Below, piece by piece: positions 38,091-50,197 of a DNA stretch of 64,000 bases (position 1 is the first letter of the stretch; every line of letters starts with the position of its first letter). The translations under genes and the position numbers were made by a program. The stretch spans positions 23,691,501 through 23,755,500 of the forward strand of contig NC_068559.1 in the NCBI RefSeq assembly GCF_022201045.2, written 5' to 3'. The notes below the pieces were generated by a model that had not been told where the DNA came from, made no database searches, and saw nothing but the letters and a program-made list of their open reading frames with translations. The stretch comes from Citrus sinensis. Taxonomy: Eukaryota; Streptophyta; Magnoliopsida; Sapindales; Rutaceae.

Positions 38091-39287
38091 AGAACTTCCC
38101 AACTCCCATTTTTTTGTATTTTAATTTTGTTCCTTATTCTTTAAGGCTTGTATTTGGAGCTGTTCTCTCTCTCTTTCTCTCTCTCTATAGGTATTATTAA
38201 GAAATTAGTATAACCGGGAAAGTTCATCTGCTGTAAAAAGAGAAAGGCGGTGGATGATTGACTGGTTTTGCTTAAAATTCGGAGGCGAGTTGTGATAGAT
38301 GCTGAACCCACGCCCTCGTTGATTTGATTTAAGCTACTTGTAATTTCATTTTTCAATTTAACGGATGGAATTCTTTAACCAGTATCTCCAAATGATGAAA
38401 ATGAGCTGCCGTTCGCCAATTTATTGGAAAATGGTAATTGTTAGTTCTAGCTTGCTGTAGCATGTCAAAGCAAGGGATTCAGTCTCCAATCGTCATTAGA
38501 GACGAACCACAGCATTGTGTGAATATTCAGTTTCATCAGAGAGACTTGAAAACCTAAATCAAATTAATCACTAATAACGCTCCAGTTTTCACTATTCTTT
38601 TTTGCTTTTTGCCACTTCATTATTATTTATGGGGAAAAGAAGCTGAAATATAGGAGAAAAGTTGGCGGAGGCCGAGCACACGGCATGCCCCTAGTTTCTG
38701 TTGTTGATGCAAAAATCGAAGTCTCAATTTGATGAAATCAGTGCCCCTTCCTTTGTTTTGTTCAGTCCGCATCATCAATATTCATAAAAAAGAATGGTTG
38801 AATACTTTGGATTAATTATCAGGGAAAAAAACAGAAAAAGTATAGGAGTGAAATTAAAATGAGAGGGGTACGGCTAAAGTGTGGCCTATGTTGGTATCGT
38901 CGCTTTGGTGCTGGAGACCACGGTCACAGTCACAGATAGCCCCATCTCCCTATGAAATCTCAATGTGTCTGTAAAATGGGGTCACTGTTACAAAGGTAAG
39001 AGAGAAAAGGACTTGACAGCTTGAATTAGGGCAGCAGGCCTGCCCACATAAATTTTAAGTACTTTATGGGCTATGCTTAGACTCAGTAGGCCTCTTATCT
39101 CTGAGCCCTGATCAATTCTGTATTTTGTGGTCCAAGTTAGGTTGGCTTCTTAAAACTGTTCATTTAATCTTGTCGTCCTCTTTCGCTCCCTTTCCTCCCT
39201 CCTTGTCTCTATCATTTTCTCGTTCAATTGAAGGAGACTTAGCTGGTTAGAGTGGGACTAGGATGTACTTGGTAAGTAGAGATAGCA
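38091..39287. other. 3' flank of CRWN gene and intergenic DNA
   Basis: 3' UTR region with a CT microsatellite (about 38165-38188), then unremarkable intergenic DNA. No gene supported. Confidence 0.45.
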
Positions 39288-39655
39288 ATTTTTTCTGATG
39301 GGATGGGATCTTGCAGGATCTTATCTCATTTGGGATGGAATTGAAACATATTTTTGTCCCATACAAAAATTTAGGGACGAGATTGAGACATTTTTTATCC
39401 CAATTACATATGCGGGACGGGAGTGAGATTGATAAATTTCGTCCCATCCCGTCTCATTACCGATTAAGAATGAAAATTTTTTCAATTGGGATAGGATCCC
39501 GCAGGATCCCATCTCCTTTGGGATGGGATTGGGACATATTTTTGTCCCAAAAAAAATATAGAGACGGAATTTTGACATTTTTTCATCTCATTTACATATA
39601 CGGGATGGGACTGAGATTGATAAATCTCATCCCATCCTATCCCATTGCCAACCCT
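39288..39655. repeat. Two-copy tandem repeat, about 190-bp unit
   Basis: Two adjacent copies begin near 39288 and 39478. Each holds, in order, GGGATGGGATC/GGGATAGGATC, GCAGGATC, TTTGGGATGG, ACATATTTTTGTCCCA, and a GGGACGGGAGTGAGATTGAT-like block with GTCCCATCCC. Copies differ at many positions. The GGGATGGGA/TCCCATCCC motifs also give it short inverted symmetry. Origin unknown; it may be a fragment of a dispersed plant repeat. Confidence 0.6.
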
Positions 39656-41515
39656 ATTGGTAAGCCGCAAGCGGTAACTTACAAAAGATTGGTAATTCCT
39701 TTGGGCTTTGATTCACTAAATGGGCCCTACCTGGGCCTTCTCGCTTAATTTGGGTTAGTTTCTTTCTAAGTAAATCGAAAGTCAAGAGCGTGACATGTTT
39801 TTATTACAATGACACTGCAAAGTTTACAAGTCTTCTTGTATTTTTTTTTTAATTAATAACTCAAATTTCCATGAAATTTGAACACAGGACTTAGAAAAAT
39901 TGCTTCTTATTACTGGAGATAGAACTTGGCTTAATCTTTGATTTTTTTATATTAATTTTTTTTAATAATTACAAACTTATTGGGATCGTTTTATATTAAC
40001 TTTGTGATGGAAAAATTTAGGCATATGAGCCTTTGAAAAAAGAAATAAAAAACTAAATTTGCTTCTAAATATTAGTAAGGAGGTGTGTTATCCTGTCATA
40101 ATCTAAGTTTTTATAAATTTTTAAAATTTTAATGTCATGTATCAATTAATGACGATATATGCTTGATAGTTTTATCTATTTTGTATTTTGCTCATGAGAA
40201 GCTACTTAGCAAAAAAGCAAATGAAAAAGATTATATAATGAATGAAGACGATAACAGAGGATTCAATCCAAAATCAGAAGAGAAGCTCATTTATATACAG
40301 AATATGGTGTAGAATAATTGGTCTCAACATCAGATAGAGGCCCTCGCCCCTCAGGCTTAGCCAATATTCAAAACTGGAGAATCTGAAACACAAACATTAT
40401 AAACTAAATAAGCCAAGCAAAATAAAGTGGGATAAATTAAATTTACACATGCACTGATGCACTGTTGTTGTTGCCTTAAATGAACTTGTTAATTAAACCA
40501 CCGCAGAGTGCCATAACTGCTATAGCCAAGGCAGCCAGACACAACAGTAACCCCGCAGGCCACAGCAAAACGTTTCGACAACCTCAAAGCTCTTTTTGTC
40601 TTTTCCTATGTGTTTCTGTGACTGTTAAGAACCAAAAAAACCAAACCCAAAAGGAAAGAAACAGAAAGGCAGCTCAGCACAGAGAGAGAGAGCAAGAGAC
40701 CAAAAAAAACCCAACATTGTCTTGCATGCATTTACATGCATCTCTCTTTCTTTGCATGTACAACAATTGTCATTGGCCCCCCCCTCTAAAAACCCTAACC
40801 CTAACTAATCTTTCAAACAATAAATCTTCCAACAACCACTTCCTTTCCAACACTTCTGATAAACCCATATTAAAAGTAGTAAATAGTAATTAAATCAAAA
40901 GTCCGATGGGAGAATCACAAGGGCCCGTATAAAGGGTTGCCCTTTCCTTTCGCTTTCAGTTGGCTACTATTCTGATCCTGCTATTATTGTCATTTCGACT
41001 ATTAGTGTTCTGCTTTGAGAACTGTGCATGCTTTGATCTTGTGTTTCTCTCTCTTTCTTTCTCTCCCTGCCAGTGGACTCCTCTGCTATATACTTTCCTT
41101 AGCTTTTCTATAAACATGAGGCAACAAAGAGCTCTAGTTTCTCGCTTTGCCTTAGTATTTTCTCCATTTTCATTTTCCCTTCACTCTGTTAACTCAACAG
41201 TTTCCGAAAGGGTCCCGCCTTGCCATTATATTTCTCAAGATCTTTGCATCCTTTGTTGATGGTTTTGAGCTCTTATTTCCTTTGTCTTTTCAGTTTGTTC
41301 TTCATCTTATTTTGATTAAAAAATGAATTTATATACCCATAGTGCTTTCAACCGTCAAAGATTTCATCCAGTTCAATGACCATTCAACCAAAGCTACTTC
41401 ACTCCAACTTCCTCTGCTTTCCCTCTGCTTCTACTAAGTTTTTTTTTTTTCTGAGAAAAAAAGTTTTCAAGCTTCTTCTTGAGCTTCAAGAAAACTTAAA
41501 TTCCGTTATTAACCC
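39656..41515. promoter_or_regulatory. Intergenic and promoter/5' leader of the PII-2-type LRR gene
   Basis: The region 40725-40760 has several CATGCA/TGCATG (RY-type) motifs close together, and 40790-40805 carries AAACCCTAACCCTAAC, a telo-box-like element. Both are common in plant promoters. The 500 bases before the ATG at 41516 are CT-rich, as in long 5' leaders. An open frame at 40480-40893 has no recognisable domain and is not called. Confidence 0.4.
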
Positions 41516-43676
41516 ATGAAAAGCGGTATGGCCATCAAGCTGTTCATTTTCGTTCCACTTATAGTCCTGGGTTGGGGAGTGAGGTGCTACGGAGAAGGAG
41601 AAATGGAAGCAGCTCCAATGGAGAAAGCAGAGCAAGAAGCACTTTACACTGCCATAAAAGGCTTTGTAGGGAATTGGTGGAATGGCTCAAATCTTTATCC
41701 GGACCCATGTGGGTGGACTCCTATAGAGGTACTGCTTTTTAACCTCTATTAATTATCTGCAGCTGTTTCCTCGCTTAATTTCCAATTGGTCGCTGCCGCC
41801 TTTTTCTGGTGCGCTTGTAGCAACCAATAAAGATTGGCCAGTTCTGTTTGTTGGAATAGTGCACTTTTTGACATTTGTGTAATCTTCTGCAATTTTTTTA
41901 ATAAAAAATTATAGAAATGTTTTAGACATATTCAAGTTTTAGCATTGGTGATACTCTTATCATTCTTACTAAATATGAAAAAGAAAAAAAATACAAGAAA
42001 ACGACTTTCAATTGTTTGATGCATTTTGATATGAATGTTAGTTTCATAATAAGGGTGAAAAAATGTAGAATTTTTCAGAAACCAAATCTAGAATGGGCTT
42101 TAAAATTTTGTCAAACAATATTTCCAAAATTGGTAAATGGCAGAATTGAATCCTTATTGCACTTTTCAGCTAAAATCCTGTATCAAACTTTCTAGTGAAA
42201 ATTCTTACATTTATTATCACATTCTACAGTTTTAAGAACCCCCTTTTTTTCATTTTCATTAAATCTCAACGGTCCAACAGAAAGTTGTTTATTTTATTGG
42301 CATTTGAGTGTTAGGCTCACAAAAGGCATATTTAATTTACTTTCACACGTTGAAAATAACATAGTACAAAATTCCTATATAGACTGCAAATAAATGTGAC
42401 TAATTTTGATATAAGGTCTGAATGCGATATTTCTTGCTCTGATTTTCTTCAAATGCAGGGTGTCTCGTGTGATATCTATGATGACCTTTGGTATATAACT
42501 GCCTTGAGCTTCGGTTCTCTTCACGACAATTCTCTTGGGTGTGTCACAAATGTGGAATTTAGAGAACAATTGTTTGAGCTTAAGCACCTAAAATCACTCT
42601 CCTTCTTCAACTGCTTCACATCCTCGCAGCAACATCCGACCACCATCCCCATCAGTGGCTGGGAAAATCTTGCTGGAAGCCTTGAATCATTGGAGTTTCG
42701 ATCAAACCCCGGTCTCACTGGACCAATTCCTACTAGCTTAGGTCACTTGATGAAGCTGAGATCCTTGGTGCTACTGGAAAATGGATTGTCAGGAGAATTA
42801 CCAACAAATCTTGGCAGGTTAAGCAACTTGAAGAAGCTGGTCGTATCTGGAAATTGGCTAAATGGTCGTATTCCAGATAGTTTTGGTTACTTAAGTGAGC
42901 TATTGATTCTGGATTTAAGTAGAAACTCACTATCTGGGCCTTTGCCTTTGTCTCTTGGAGGTTTGACTTCACTCCTGAAGTTTGACTTAAGTAACAATCA
43001 ATTGGAAGGAAAGATACCAAAAGAGATTGGTTATTTAAAGAATATTACCCTTTTGGACCTTAGAAACAATAAGTTCTCAGGTGAATTGACCAAGTCACTT
43101 CAGGAAATGTATTCCTTAGAGGAGATGGTCTTCTCAAATAACCCAATAGGTGGAGACCTCAAGAGCCTAGAGTGGAAAAACCTACAAAATTTGGTCATTT
43201 TGGACCTCTCCAACACGGGCTTAGCTGGTGAGGTTCCTGAGTTCATGGCTGAGTTGAAGAGGCTGAGATTTTTGGGTCTCAGTAACAACAAGCTAACAGG
43301 CAGCATCTCACCAAAGCTAGCAACAATGCCTTGTGTAAGTGCATTGTACCTGAATGGAAACAATCTATCTGGAGAGCTTCAATTCTCTGAATGGTTTTAT
43401 GGCAAAATGGGGAGGCGTTTTGGAGCCTGGAACAATCCAAATCTTTGTTACCCTTCTGGTTTAACGTCAACAAGTCACATTCCATTTGGGGTAAAACCAT
43501 GCCAGCAAGAGGTCACATTACTTCAACCTGTTTCAAAAAACTTACTGGGTGGTGAAAATTTGAATCAAAACGCCCATTTCATGGCCTCTTTGGGATTCTC
43601 AAGCTATAGCGTTAATGGGTTTTGGTGGGTTTTACTGGTGCAGTTGATGATGGTTCTGCTTTTGAGTTTCGTATAG
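41516..43676 (+). CDS. Leucine-rich repeat receptor-like protein, PII-2 type (2 exons)
   Basis: Exons 41516-41728 and 42459-43676 (GT-AG, phase 0) give 1,431 nt and 476 residues. It has a signal peptide (about residues 1-26, MKSGMAIKLFIFVPLIVLGW) and an N-terminal cap with PDPCGWTPIE, joined across the intron to GVSCDIYDDLWYI. About ten extracellular LRRs of the plant type follow (for example LTGPIPTSLG, LDLSRNSLSGPLP, LDLRNNKFSGEL). There is a C-terminal cap with paired Cys (NPNLCYPSG and GVKPCQQ) and a short hydrophobic tail (GFWWVLLVQLMMVLLLSFV). There is no kinase domain. The tail has no cytoplasmic extension, which suggests a GPI-anchor signal; this is inference. The closest family I know is Arabidopsis PII-2 (At1g13230) and At3g25670, linked to root response to Piriformospora indica. 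Confidence 0.93.
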
Positions 43677-46600
43677 GACCCTATGCCTAGAGCTGAGATC
43701 CTAGCACCAGCAGCTAGAAATTAACCTGTTTAGATGTGGCCACCTCTATTGTTTGTTTTTCTTTATCTTGCATTAAAAGCTGATAGCTTTTCATCTGTAA
43801 TTCTCATCTCTCATAGCCATATATTAATTTACCGGAATGAATTATCAATTCGTTGACAAGTTACGGGACAGTACTGTCCCTGCCATTGCATTGAAGTCTC
43901 ATACTTTGATAAAGTTACCAGCAACCCCAACAGGAAGTCCATATCCAACTTAAAAGCTGGGAATTTCTGCAAGTTTTAAATCGGGATCCGAGTCATTGGG
44001 TTTTATTCACTAGAGTACAATATACATTAAAGGCAATGGCAGTTAATATTATAACTTTAATAAGTTGAAAGTGAAGTGTAGGGTTCATTTAGACGTGTAG
44101 GTACAGCCTCTGCTTTGGTTAATAACAGGTGCAGCCACAGCCATGTCTCTGTGGACATTAGGTATAGGAAAATGATGATGATGAGGCAGCCGAATCCATT
44201 GATTTTTTTTTATTAAAAAAAAAACTGAACATACTGAGTCAATTGATTAAATGAAAAGACAGACAAATATGAAAATTGTCAGTTGATGATCTGGGTGCGG
44301 GTTTCATCACATTGTTCTATGTTGGTTTCTTCTATTGTTCTTGGGGACATTAAAAGATCACCGTCCTGTGGAAAGCAAATTCACTGCTGCTCACTCAACT
44401 TTTGCCTTCATTAAAAGTTTGGGATCTGTCGTGATCTAATCTCCATAGTGGGTTGAGAAATAATTGTACCTTCTTTTGTATCCCACGGTAGAGTATTACA
44501 AGGACCATAATCGAATGAATACCTCGGGCTAGTCTCTCGTCCGTTTCCATGGGCCGTTCCAGAAAACGAAGGCCCATCCACGATCGTGGGCTATAGCTCA
44601 ACATTAAAAATTTCTGTGGAGCTTCTCACAAACCAAAAATCCTCATCAGTCATCACACCCTTTCGAACTTTATTTCTTAAAAATTCTTCCTGTTTAATTT
44701 AGAAATCACAAACCCATATATTAAATATATATTCTTCCCATAAAATTCACTTTAAATACAAATCCTAAAATCTTAAATTACTTTGTTCTTATCATATAGT
44801 TTTTATTTCCATAACTATAAACTCTTATAATCAATATAAATTACGAAATGGGTTCATAAAAAACTAGGTTAAGTGAATATAACTTATTTAAGCGTCTATT
44901 TGAATTTCCATTCAAAAAGAAAGAAATTAATTAATTTATCTATTTAGGTAATTTCAATTAAAAATAGATTTTATGGGAAATTTTGAGGGACCTCAAAACT
45001 AAAGGCCTACTCTAAAAATTTAGTATATTTTTATTCAAACTAAATTACCAATGGTTACGTGAATTATCTGCCCACTTATTGTCCACATCGTCCGTCGTTA
45101 TCGTATGCACGTCTCGATCAGCTAATTAAGATTACCGGCGAATGCGCAGCCACCATTTATGTATAGCAGTGCAATTGGTATTGTGATGAAAAAAAAAAAA
45201 GCCCAATATATATTCTTTTTCGAAACAAATGAAAGCCCAAATTTGATTTTGACAGTGTGCAGTGGCTCACAAGTGATTCACTAGAAAGATATTGACGGGC
45301 TTCAGTTTTAGGAGTCGGCTAATTCAATTGACTTCCCTAACGACATTTTCTCTACATATATATAGTATTAGGCCTGTCTTCATCTTTGACCGTAACAAGC
45401 CGAATCAATTATAAACTTTTACCAATCTCATTGGAGCGGTTCGAATTTTGTTTGTATCATATATAAAGTGGTCACGGGCTATAGCAATATGCAGCCCATT
45501 TAGTGCCGAAACTCATGCCAAAATGGACCTCGGCAGCTATAAGGCTTGGACCAAACACTGCCGCAGCACGCCGCTTTAAACATAGGAAGGAGTCATGATG
45601 AAAAATTTGGCTTTATCTGCTAAAATAGTTAGGAACTTGAACAGATAAAGCTCTAATCATATGATAATTGTAATGATTTCGACATTGAATTGGAGATGCA
45701 GGAGAAAGAACCACTTTGTGTTAATCTGGTAATACACAATGTATTTGGTTTGACTGAATTGGCTACGCTACAGTCAAATTAATCATTTGATTCATGCATG
45801 CATTAATCTGAAAAAAAAGTGTACCATAACTAATAAATTTAGACGTTATTAAATCAGCATCCATCGCCATCACTTTCTTGAATAAGTTATAGCGAAAATC
45901 ATTTACAACTTCTCTTATTTATATAGTGAGCAAAGGGAAACGAGCCCAAGTACAGTGCTCAGTTTACTTAGGTGATGTAGAGATGATGTTGCAACCGTAC
46001 CAACTATCGTGACAAAATAATCTCAAATTTTAACAACTTAAAAACCTACTACTGCTGAATTATGAAGATTTTTCATTATTAAGTAACAGTTTCATCTCTA
46101 CATTTTGTTACTTTCGTCTTCAGTTAGAACAAAAGTTATCAAATATATAATGAGAAAATTATTACTAATAATAACAGAAACTCTGTGTGTTCCTGTAGAA
46201 ATTTGAAGTGATGAATCCAAATAGCGTACCTCTGTCGATTCAAGCTTACGATCTGAATTCAGAAATGAATGGCCAATTCTGCTGCCTTGATTAACGAAGC
46301 GGTATTGGAATGGACCACTATCGAAAATTGGGCAGTGTCTTCAGTGATACATCAAGCTCATAACATCTAAAAATCATGTGATTTTGACACGCGACGTGAC
46401 AAATGCGTGGCGTTAATTATTGAACCATCGTATGTATGTTTCACGCTTAGGCACGACAGCTCCCAAATTCCACCACATTATTTGACGATTTTGAGCTTAC
46501 AATAGTAAACAACGAGTCACACGTCGTCATATTTGTTAATTAAGATGGGATTTTAACATGAGACCCATTCAAGATTCAACAATGTAAGTCTTAGCTCTGC

Positions 46601-47432
46601 CATTCAAGGGTTCACTTTTTACCCATACAAGAATGTCGGTCACAGTTAGTCACGTATTGCCACTAGTAATTATCCAAGGATTAAGCTTTGATCCAACGGC
46701 TGAGATCACACGCATCACGTTGACATTTGGAACGGAATTAAAATTATATTTCTCATCTTGAAAATGGCAATCAACCAACTGCGACACACGTCACGTGTTC
46801 AACACAGTCACGTTTGTCTAAAGTCTTCAAATGGACCATCAATATTTATCGCTCAATAAACTAAAATTCCATGATAGATCTGGCCGCATGTAATTTGGTC
46901 AATTTAAGTTAAACAAAGTTTTAGTTAAATCGAATTTGTAATTAACTTGTCTTCTTCCTTGTGGTGTATAGCACGTATGGAGATTAGGGTTTACGGATTA
47001 ATGATTTAATTAAAATAACGTAAGGATTAACAAACATATATATAATAAGACTGCAATCAGCACTGAGATTTTGTACTAAATACAGATGTCTATCAACGTC
47101 AGATTAATGGACCCCATGAAGCTTGTGATGTCTCTTCTCACGCAAAAGATACCCCTCAATTATATAATTAATTGATTTGTTTTATTTTATCTAAATCCCC
47201 TATTTGGAGCCCTATTATGTATTATATTCATATTTGTTTTATTCGATATTATGATGAGGCAACCCTTTCCATTGGATCTCACATATACGAGTTTTGAATT
47301 AAGCAAAGCAATAGTTGAGTATAAGTTATGTAAAACGATACTTTAAATGCACATGCAAATAAATTAACTCTCACTATTAATGAGAATTGAAGCACTAAAA
47401 CTAGTTAGGATTAATGTTTCTTTAGTTTTTGA

Positions 47433-47528
47433 AAAGGTAAGTATTGTATAAATGCTTCCGTTAAGATTCAAAATTACCTCAAAGGCAAGTATTGTATAAA
47501 TGCTTCCGTTAAGATTCAGCCACCTCGT
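47433..47528. repeat. 48-bp direct tandem duplication
   Basis: A unit starting AAAGGTAAGTATTG at 47433 is followed at 47481 by AAAGGCAAGTATTG. The shared core continues through ATAAATGCTTCCGTTAAG to ATTCA with only a few differences, showing a local duplication. Confidence 0.8.
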
Positions 47529-49242
47529 TATTCTCTATTTCTTGACTATTGTATGTTTGACTTGTAAGAATTTAAAGTTATTTTGGATAAAAATATCATT
47601 CCCCTAATTAATTTTAAAAAATATAAAAATAACAACATGGATGTTTTGAATATTCCTTTGAATATAGATAACTATCTGAGTAATTAGTTCAAACTCTAAA
47701 GACTAAAAGAAAATTTATTTTTTGAATCAAGCTTTGAGTGACAAAAAAAAAAAAATTCCATAGACGTCGAGAATTTCAAAGATGTACGTCCTTCACGACT
47801 TTACTAGACATAATTTTCGTTTTCGACGAGTTTTTCTGTTGTAGATTGTGAGTTATCTAGTTCACTTTAATCAAATTTAGAAGTTTAAAATTTATCTTGT
47901 TAAAGTTGTACGAGTCTTTACCTAATTAAGTATTGATTCGCTTGGTCTAGTTGTTTTAGTTCATGATTCGTTTCCTATGTAAAAAGACATGTAACCAGTC
48001 TCTTTTGATGTGATGGTGCATGATGATAAACATCAATGAATAGAGTTTTTTTTTTTTTTTGAGAAGGACCAAGTAATAGAATTTGATTTCTCAGAAAATA
48101 TCTCTCTTCTTCATGCGTTGTTGGTTTTCTTTAAAAATCAATTGTTAATAAGAGAATGGATGTAAGTCATTGACATTTAGTTGCTACACCTCATAATACT
48201 TGAGGTAGGTTGGTGGCCCCTATAAGCTCCAATAATGTTTGTTTTGATTCATTCAAAAGTATTAAAAAAATAAATTAAAAACAAAGGATTAGTATTAACT
48301 CTATGTTAAAAAGCTATTCTTCAAGGTTGTCTTTGAAAGTACAATTATTATTTTTTTTCTATTTAATTTCCTCATCTACTGAACGTGAGTGTTGAGATAT
48401 TACATGAATGACAATATACATGCACTCAAGATTTAATTAAGAATATTTCTAAAATGCTAACTATTTGGGGTTGCCTCGTGATTGAAGAGTCATACTAGTG
48501 AAGGGGGAAATTGTCTCTTTTTGTGACCAATTTTTGACAGTTCGATATTACAATAAGAGTCGCAATTGCTCATCTATTGCGCAATTTTGGCAAAACAGAG
48601 AGCTGAGACATTCATTTCAGAGAGCCTGTATAAATTATTCAATTGTATTTCGTATATACATAAATGCCTGCCGTAGCTCCTCTGGCGGTCCTTCTCCCAC
48701 ATCTGCTGGCTTAGCTAGATAACAGCTGTACAAGCTTCTCAGCATTGCGATGATTGCCAAATGTGCTGCAAATGTGGATAATGCTGAAGAGCAAATTCAG
48801 ATTTGCGAAATAGTCCACTACTTACAACATTATTTCTTTATTTTATTTCCTAGACTTGCCATACTTGTCGTATGTGGAAACCCCCATTATATACGTGTGA
48901 GACAAGGCTACCTCATTCCCACAAACAAATGATAGGTGTATTAATTTCTTTTTTCCAAAAAAAAAAGAAAAAAAGATTGATAGTTTGGTTCTCACTTTTA
49001 TCATTTAATTAGCTTTCTGATTTTTCTAATAACCATTATATTCATAATTCATGGCATTATCCTTTTTGTTGTTTTTTTACTGTCGAAGAATAAATGTGAC
49101 TTTTAAAAAATTTGATACAGCATATCACATCAAACTAGCAATATAAGTATAATAGTAAACTAATTAACATTTTAAAATCATATTTGCAAATTATAATAGG
49201 ATATTTTAAAAAAAAATCAGGATCCTAAATGCTATTTTTCCA

Positions 49243-49286
49243 ATAATAATAATAATAATAACAAACAACAACAACAACAACAACAA
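49243..49286. repeat. Compound microsatellite (AAT)n-(AAC)n
   Basis: About six AAT triplets (49243-49260) followed by about seven AAC/CAA triplets (49264-49286). Simple sequence repeat with no coding role visible. Confidence 0.85.
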
Positions 49287-49930
49287 AATTATCACAAATG
49301 ATATACACAATGGATGTGATTAATATCATTTTCTAGGCTGCCAAACATCCCTGTTGTTGAGAGAGAATACATAATTGCAATTGCAAGCATTAAATTCAAG
49401 TCCAAGCCATTTGTGATTGGATGGTGTTGAGTACGGGGACCGAGCCATTTGTATGCACCTAAATTTCAAATCACGTAATTACACGTAAGCTTTGTTTTAA
49501 TTTCAAGCAAAATCTTTTCAATTGACCTTAATAAACCCAAAAAATACCAATAGAAAATGAAAGGAAAAGAAAATAGTAGGAAAGTTTTGCATCAAAGTAA
49601 AGTCTAAGCCGGCAACCAAATACTTAACAATTCTTTTATTTTCAACCGTTGACATTGGAAAAAAAATAAAATAGATATAAAAAAATCTCAATAGTCGTTA
49701 GCGTGCAATTGGTCACTTCCTTCTCCCTTTGCTTCTCTTCCCTTTCGTTGCTTTTGCATACCCATTTGCCTAACCTTTTCCCTTTTCCCTTTTCCCATGC
49801 ACATACACATATATATCTATATACATAAATAAAAGAGCAACCCTTTGCTTCAGTTAAAAACATTATAAATTAGCTCTCTCATAATCTTCTAAAACCCTAG
49901 CTAGTTGCCAACCCAAAACAAACAATTTCT

Positions 49931-50197
49931 ATGGCTTCTTCTTCTTCTTCTTCTTCTAAGTGTTTGCATATAGCATGCAAACAAATATATCTTCTCTTTC
50001 TCATCGTTATTGTTCTTATTGGTTCTTGCGAGGCGGCTCGGCCCGGCACAACCATGGATTCTGTGAACGTGAAGCTTCACAAGACCAGTTTCAGGTACAA
50101 ACGGCAGAGGTTCAACTTCTTGCCTAAAGGGACTCCGATACCGCCTTCTGGTCCATCAAAGAGGCACAATTCTGTTGTGGATTCTACTCAAAATTGA
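49931..50197 (+). CDS. IDA: IDA/IDL-type secreted peptide hormone precursor
   Basis: Intronless, 88 residues. Prepropeptide of the INFLORESCENCE DEFICIENT IN ABSCISSION family; the mature peptide is recognised by the receptor kinases HAESA and HSL2 and drives organ abscission and lateral root emergence. After a Ser-rich start there is a signal peptide (hydrophobic core LLFLIVIVLIGSC, likely cleavage near CEA-ARP, residue ~36). A variable middle is followed by the C-terminal PIP motif FNFLPKGTPIPPSGPSKRHN and a short tail. The motif has every key residue, including the Pro that is hydroxylated in IDA and the terminal RHN. Position 6 of PIPPSGPSKRHN is Gly, as in IDL1, where IDA has Ala. The start ATG at 49931 is the only one giving a signal peptide. 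Neighbouring genes match both Arabidopsis IDA and IDL1 surroundings, so IDA versus IDL1 is unresolved. Confidence 0.93.
   Translation: MASSSSSSSKCLHIACKQIYLLFLIVIVLIGSCEAARPGTTMDSVNVKLHKTSFRYKRQRFNFLPKGTPIPPSGPSKRHNSVVDSTQN

Larger units (their letters stand above)
43677..49930. other. 6.3-kb intergenic region, no firm gene
   Basis: It contains a cluster of ACGT-core motifs (46394-46813), a 48-bp direct duplication (47433-47528), an unrecognised near-open frame (48498-48932) and a compound microsatellite (49243-49286); these are listed separately. A TATA-rich stretch near 49806-49830, about 100 bases before the next ATG, is a candidate core promoter for the IDA-type gene. Confidence 0.45.

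Noticed and set aside
40480..40893. 137-codon open frame upstream of the LRR gene
   Set aside because: Low-complexity composition, no domain, and it lies where promoter and leader sequence is expected.
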